From Strigops habroptila (taxonomy: Eukaryota > Chordata > Aves > Psittaciformes > Psittacidae), in NCBI RefSeq assembly GCF_004027225.2, contig NC_044277.2, forward strand, positions 137,077,057-137,141,056: a DNA stretch of 64,000 bases. Reading direction: 5' to 3'. The notes under the pieces are model-generated. The model had not been told where the DNA came from. It saw only the letters and a program-made list of their open reading frames with translations, and made no database searches. Numbering within the stretch: position 1 is the stretch's first letter; every line of letters begins with the position of its first letter. The position numbers and the translations under genes are program-made. Shown here one piece after another: positions 63,661 through 64,000 of this stretch.

Positions 63661-64000
63661 CTACAAACAAAACAAAAAGGTAAGCTTTGTACAGAATGCA
63701 TGCACCACTCAGAGTGCTTTTAAACAACAGGCAAGTAGCAACATGGCTCAGACCTGTTCTTTAACTTAGCACTGGCACAACGTAAGCTGCATGTAGTTTG
63801 GAAGATCAGGGTTTGGGATTCTAATTAGCCTCATCTATGTGTGGGCTGGAAGCTGGTTTTAATCATAGGATATGCAGGACTTCCCCTTGTCCCCCCAGTT
63901 GTTTAAAGGGAAGCAATATGCAAGAGAGCCAAAAGTTAAACAGCCCTATTCTCCATTTACTTAGCAACTGACCTGCCCTAGACAAATGATAAGAACATGA
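63661..64000 (-). other. NKIRAS1 intron (partial)
   Basis: This is the intronic sequence before the last exon, running off the window. No further NKIRAS1 exon or other feature is visible. Confidence 0.75.

Overview
This window is vertebrate nuclear DNA, almost certainly from a bird. It carries spliced genes with GT-AG introns, a CpG-island promoter, and several CR1 LINE fragments of the avian kind whose 3' ends carry the ATTCTATG-type tail. Only two genes can be named with confidence. UBE2E1 (ubiquitin-conjugating enzyme E2 E1) lies complete on the + strand. The last coding exon of NKIRAS1 (kappaB-Ras 1) lies on the - strand at the right edge. The UBE2E1-NKIRAS1 tail-to-tail order is the one I recall from human 3p24, so this is a conserved syntenic block.

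Layout. Positions 1 to about 13,600 are intergenic, with one CR1 remnant (9565-9765), a small CpG-rich patch with a GGCTC pentamer repeat near 1.1 kb, and no gene I can support. About 13,600-15,850 is a large CpG island, the presumed UBE2E1 promoter, with a probable non-coding exon 1 ending at 15271. The coding exons are 16644-16795, 18848-18898, 50893-51025, 56590-56737 and 57739-57836. They join to 582 nt, which is 193 codons plus TAA. Intron 3 is about 32 kb and holds CR1 and MIR relics, low-complexity tracts and short palindromes. A compact CpG-rich patch sits directly upstream of exon 5. The 3' UTR runs to one of two poly(A) signals near 58.49 and 58.63 kb.

Between UBE2E1 and NKIRAS1 lie telomere-like words, a CR1 tail, and a protein-like segment of about 127 codons (59938-60319) with one in-frame TAG. 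The segment is preceded by a good splice acceptor and sits between two near-identical 124-125-bp direct repeats. I could not name its parent gene. It is the most unusual item in the window. NKIRAS1 (63421-63660, -) is cut by the window edge.

The two named genes are not an operon. UBE2E1 is an E2 with an acidic, serine-rich N-terminal extension and catalytic Cys131. NKIRAS1 is an atypical Ras-like regulator of NF-kB that lacks a prenylation tail. I saw no bacterial features, CRISPR arrays, tRNA or rRNA genes. Repeat and family names come from recognition by eye, without database searches.
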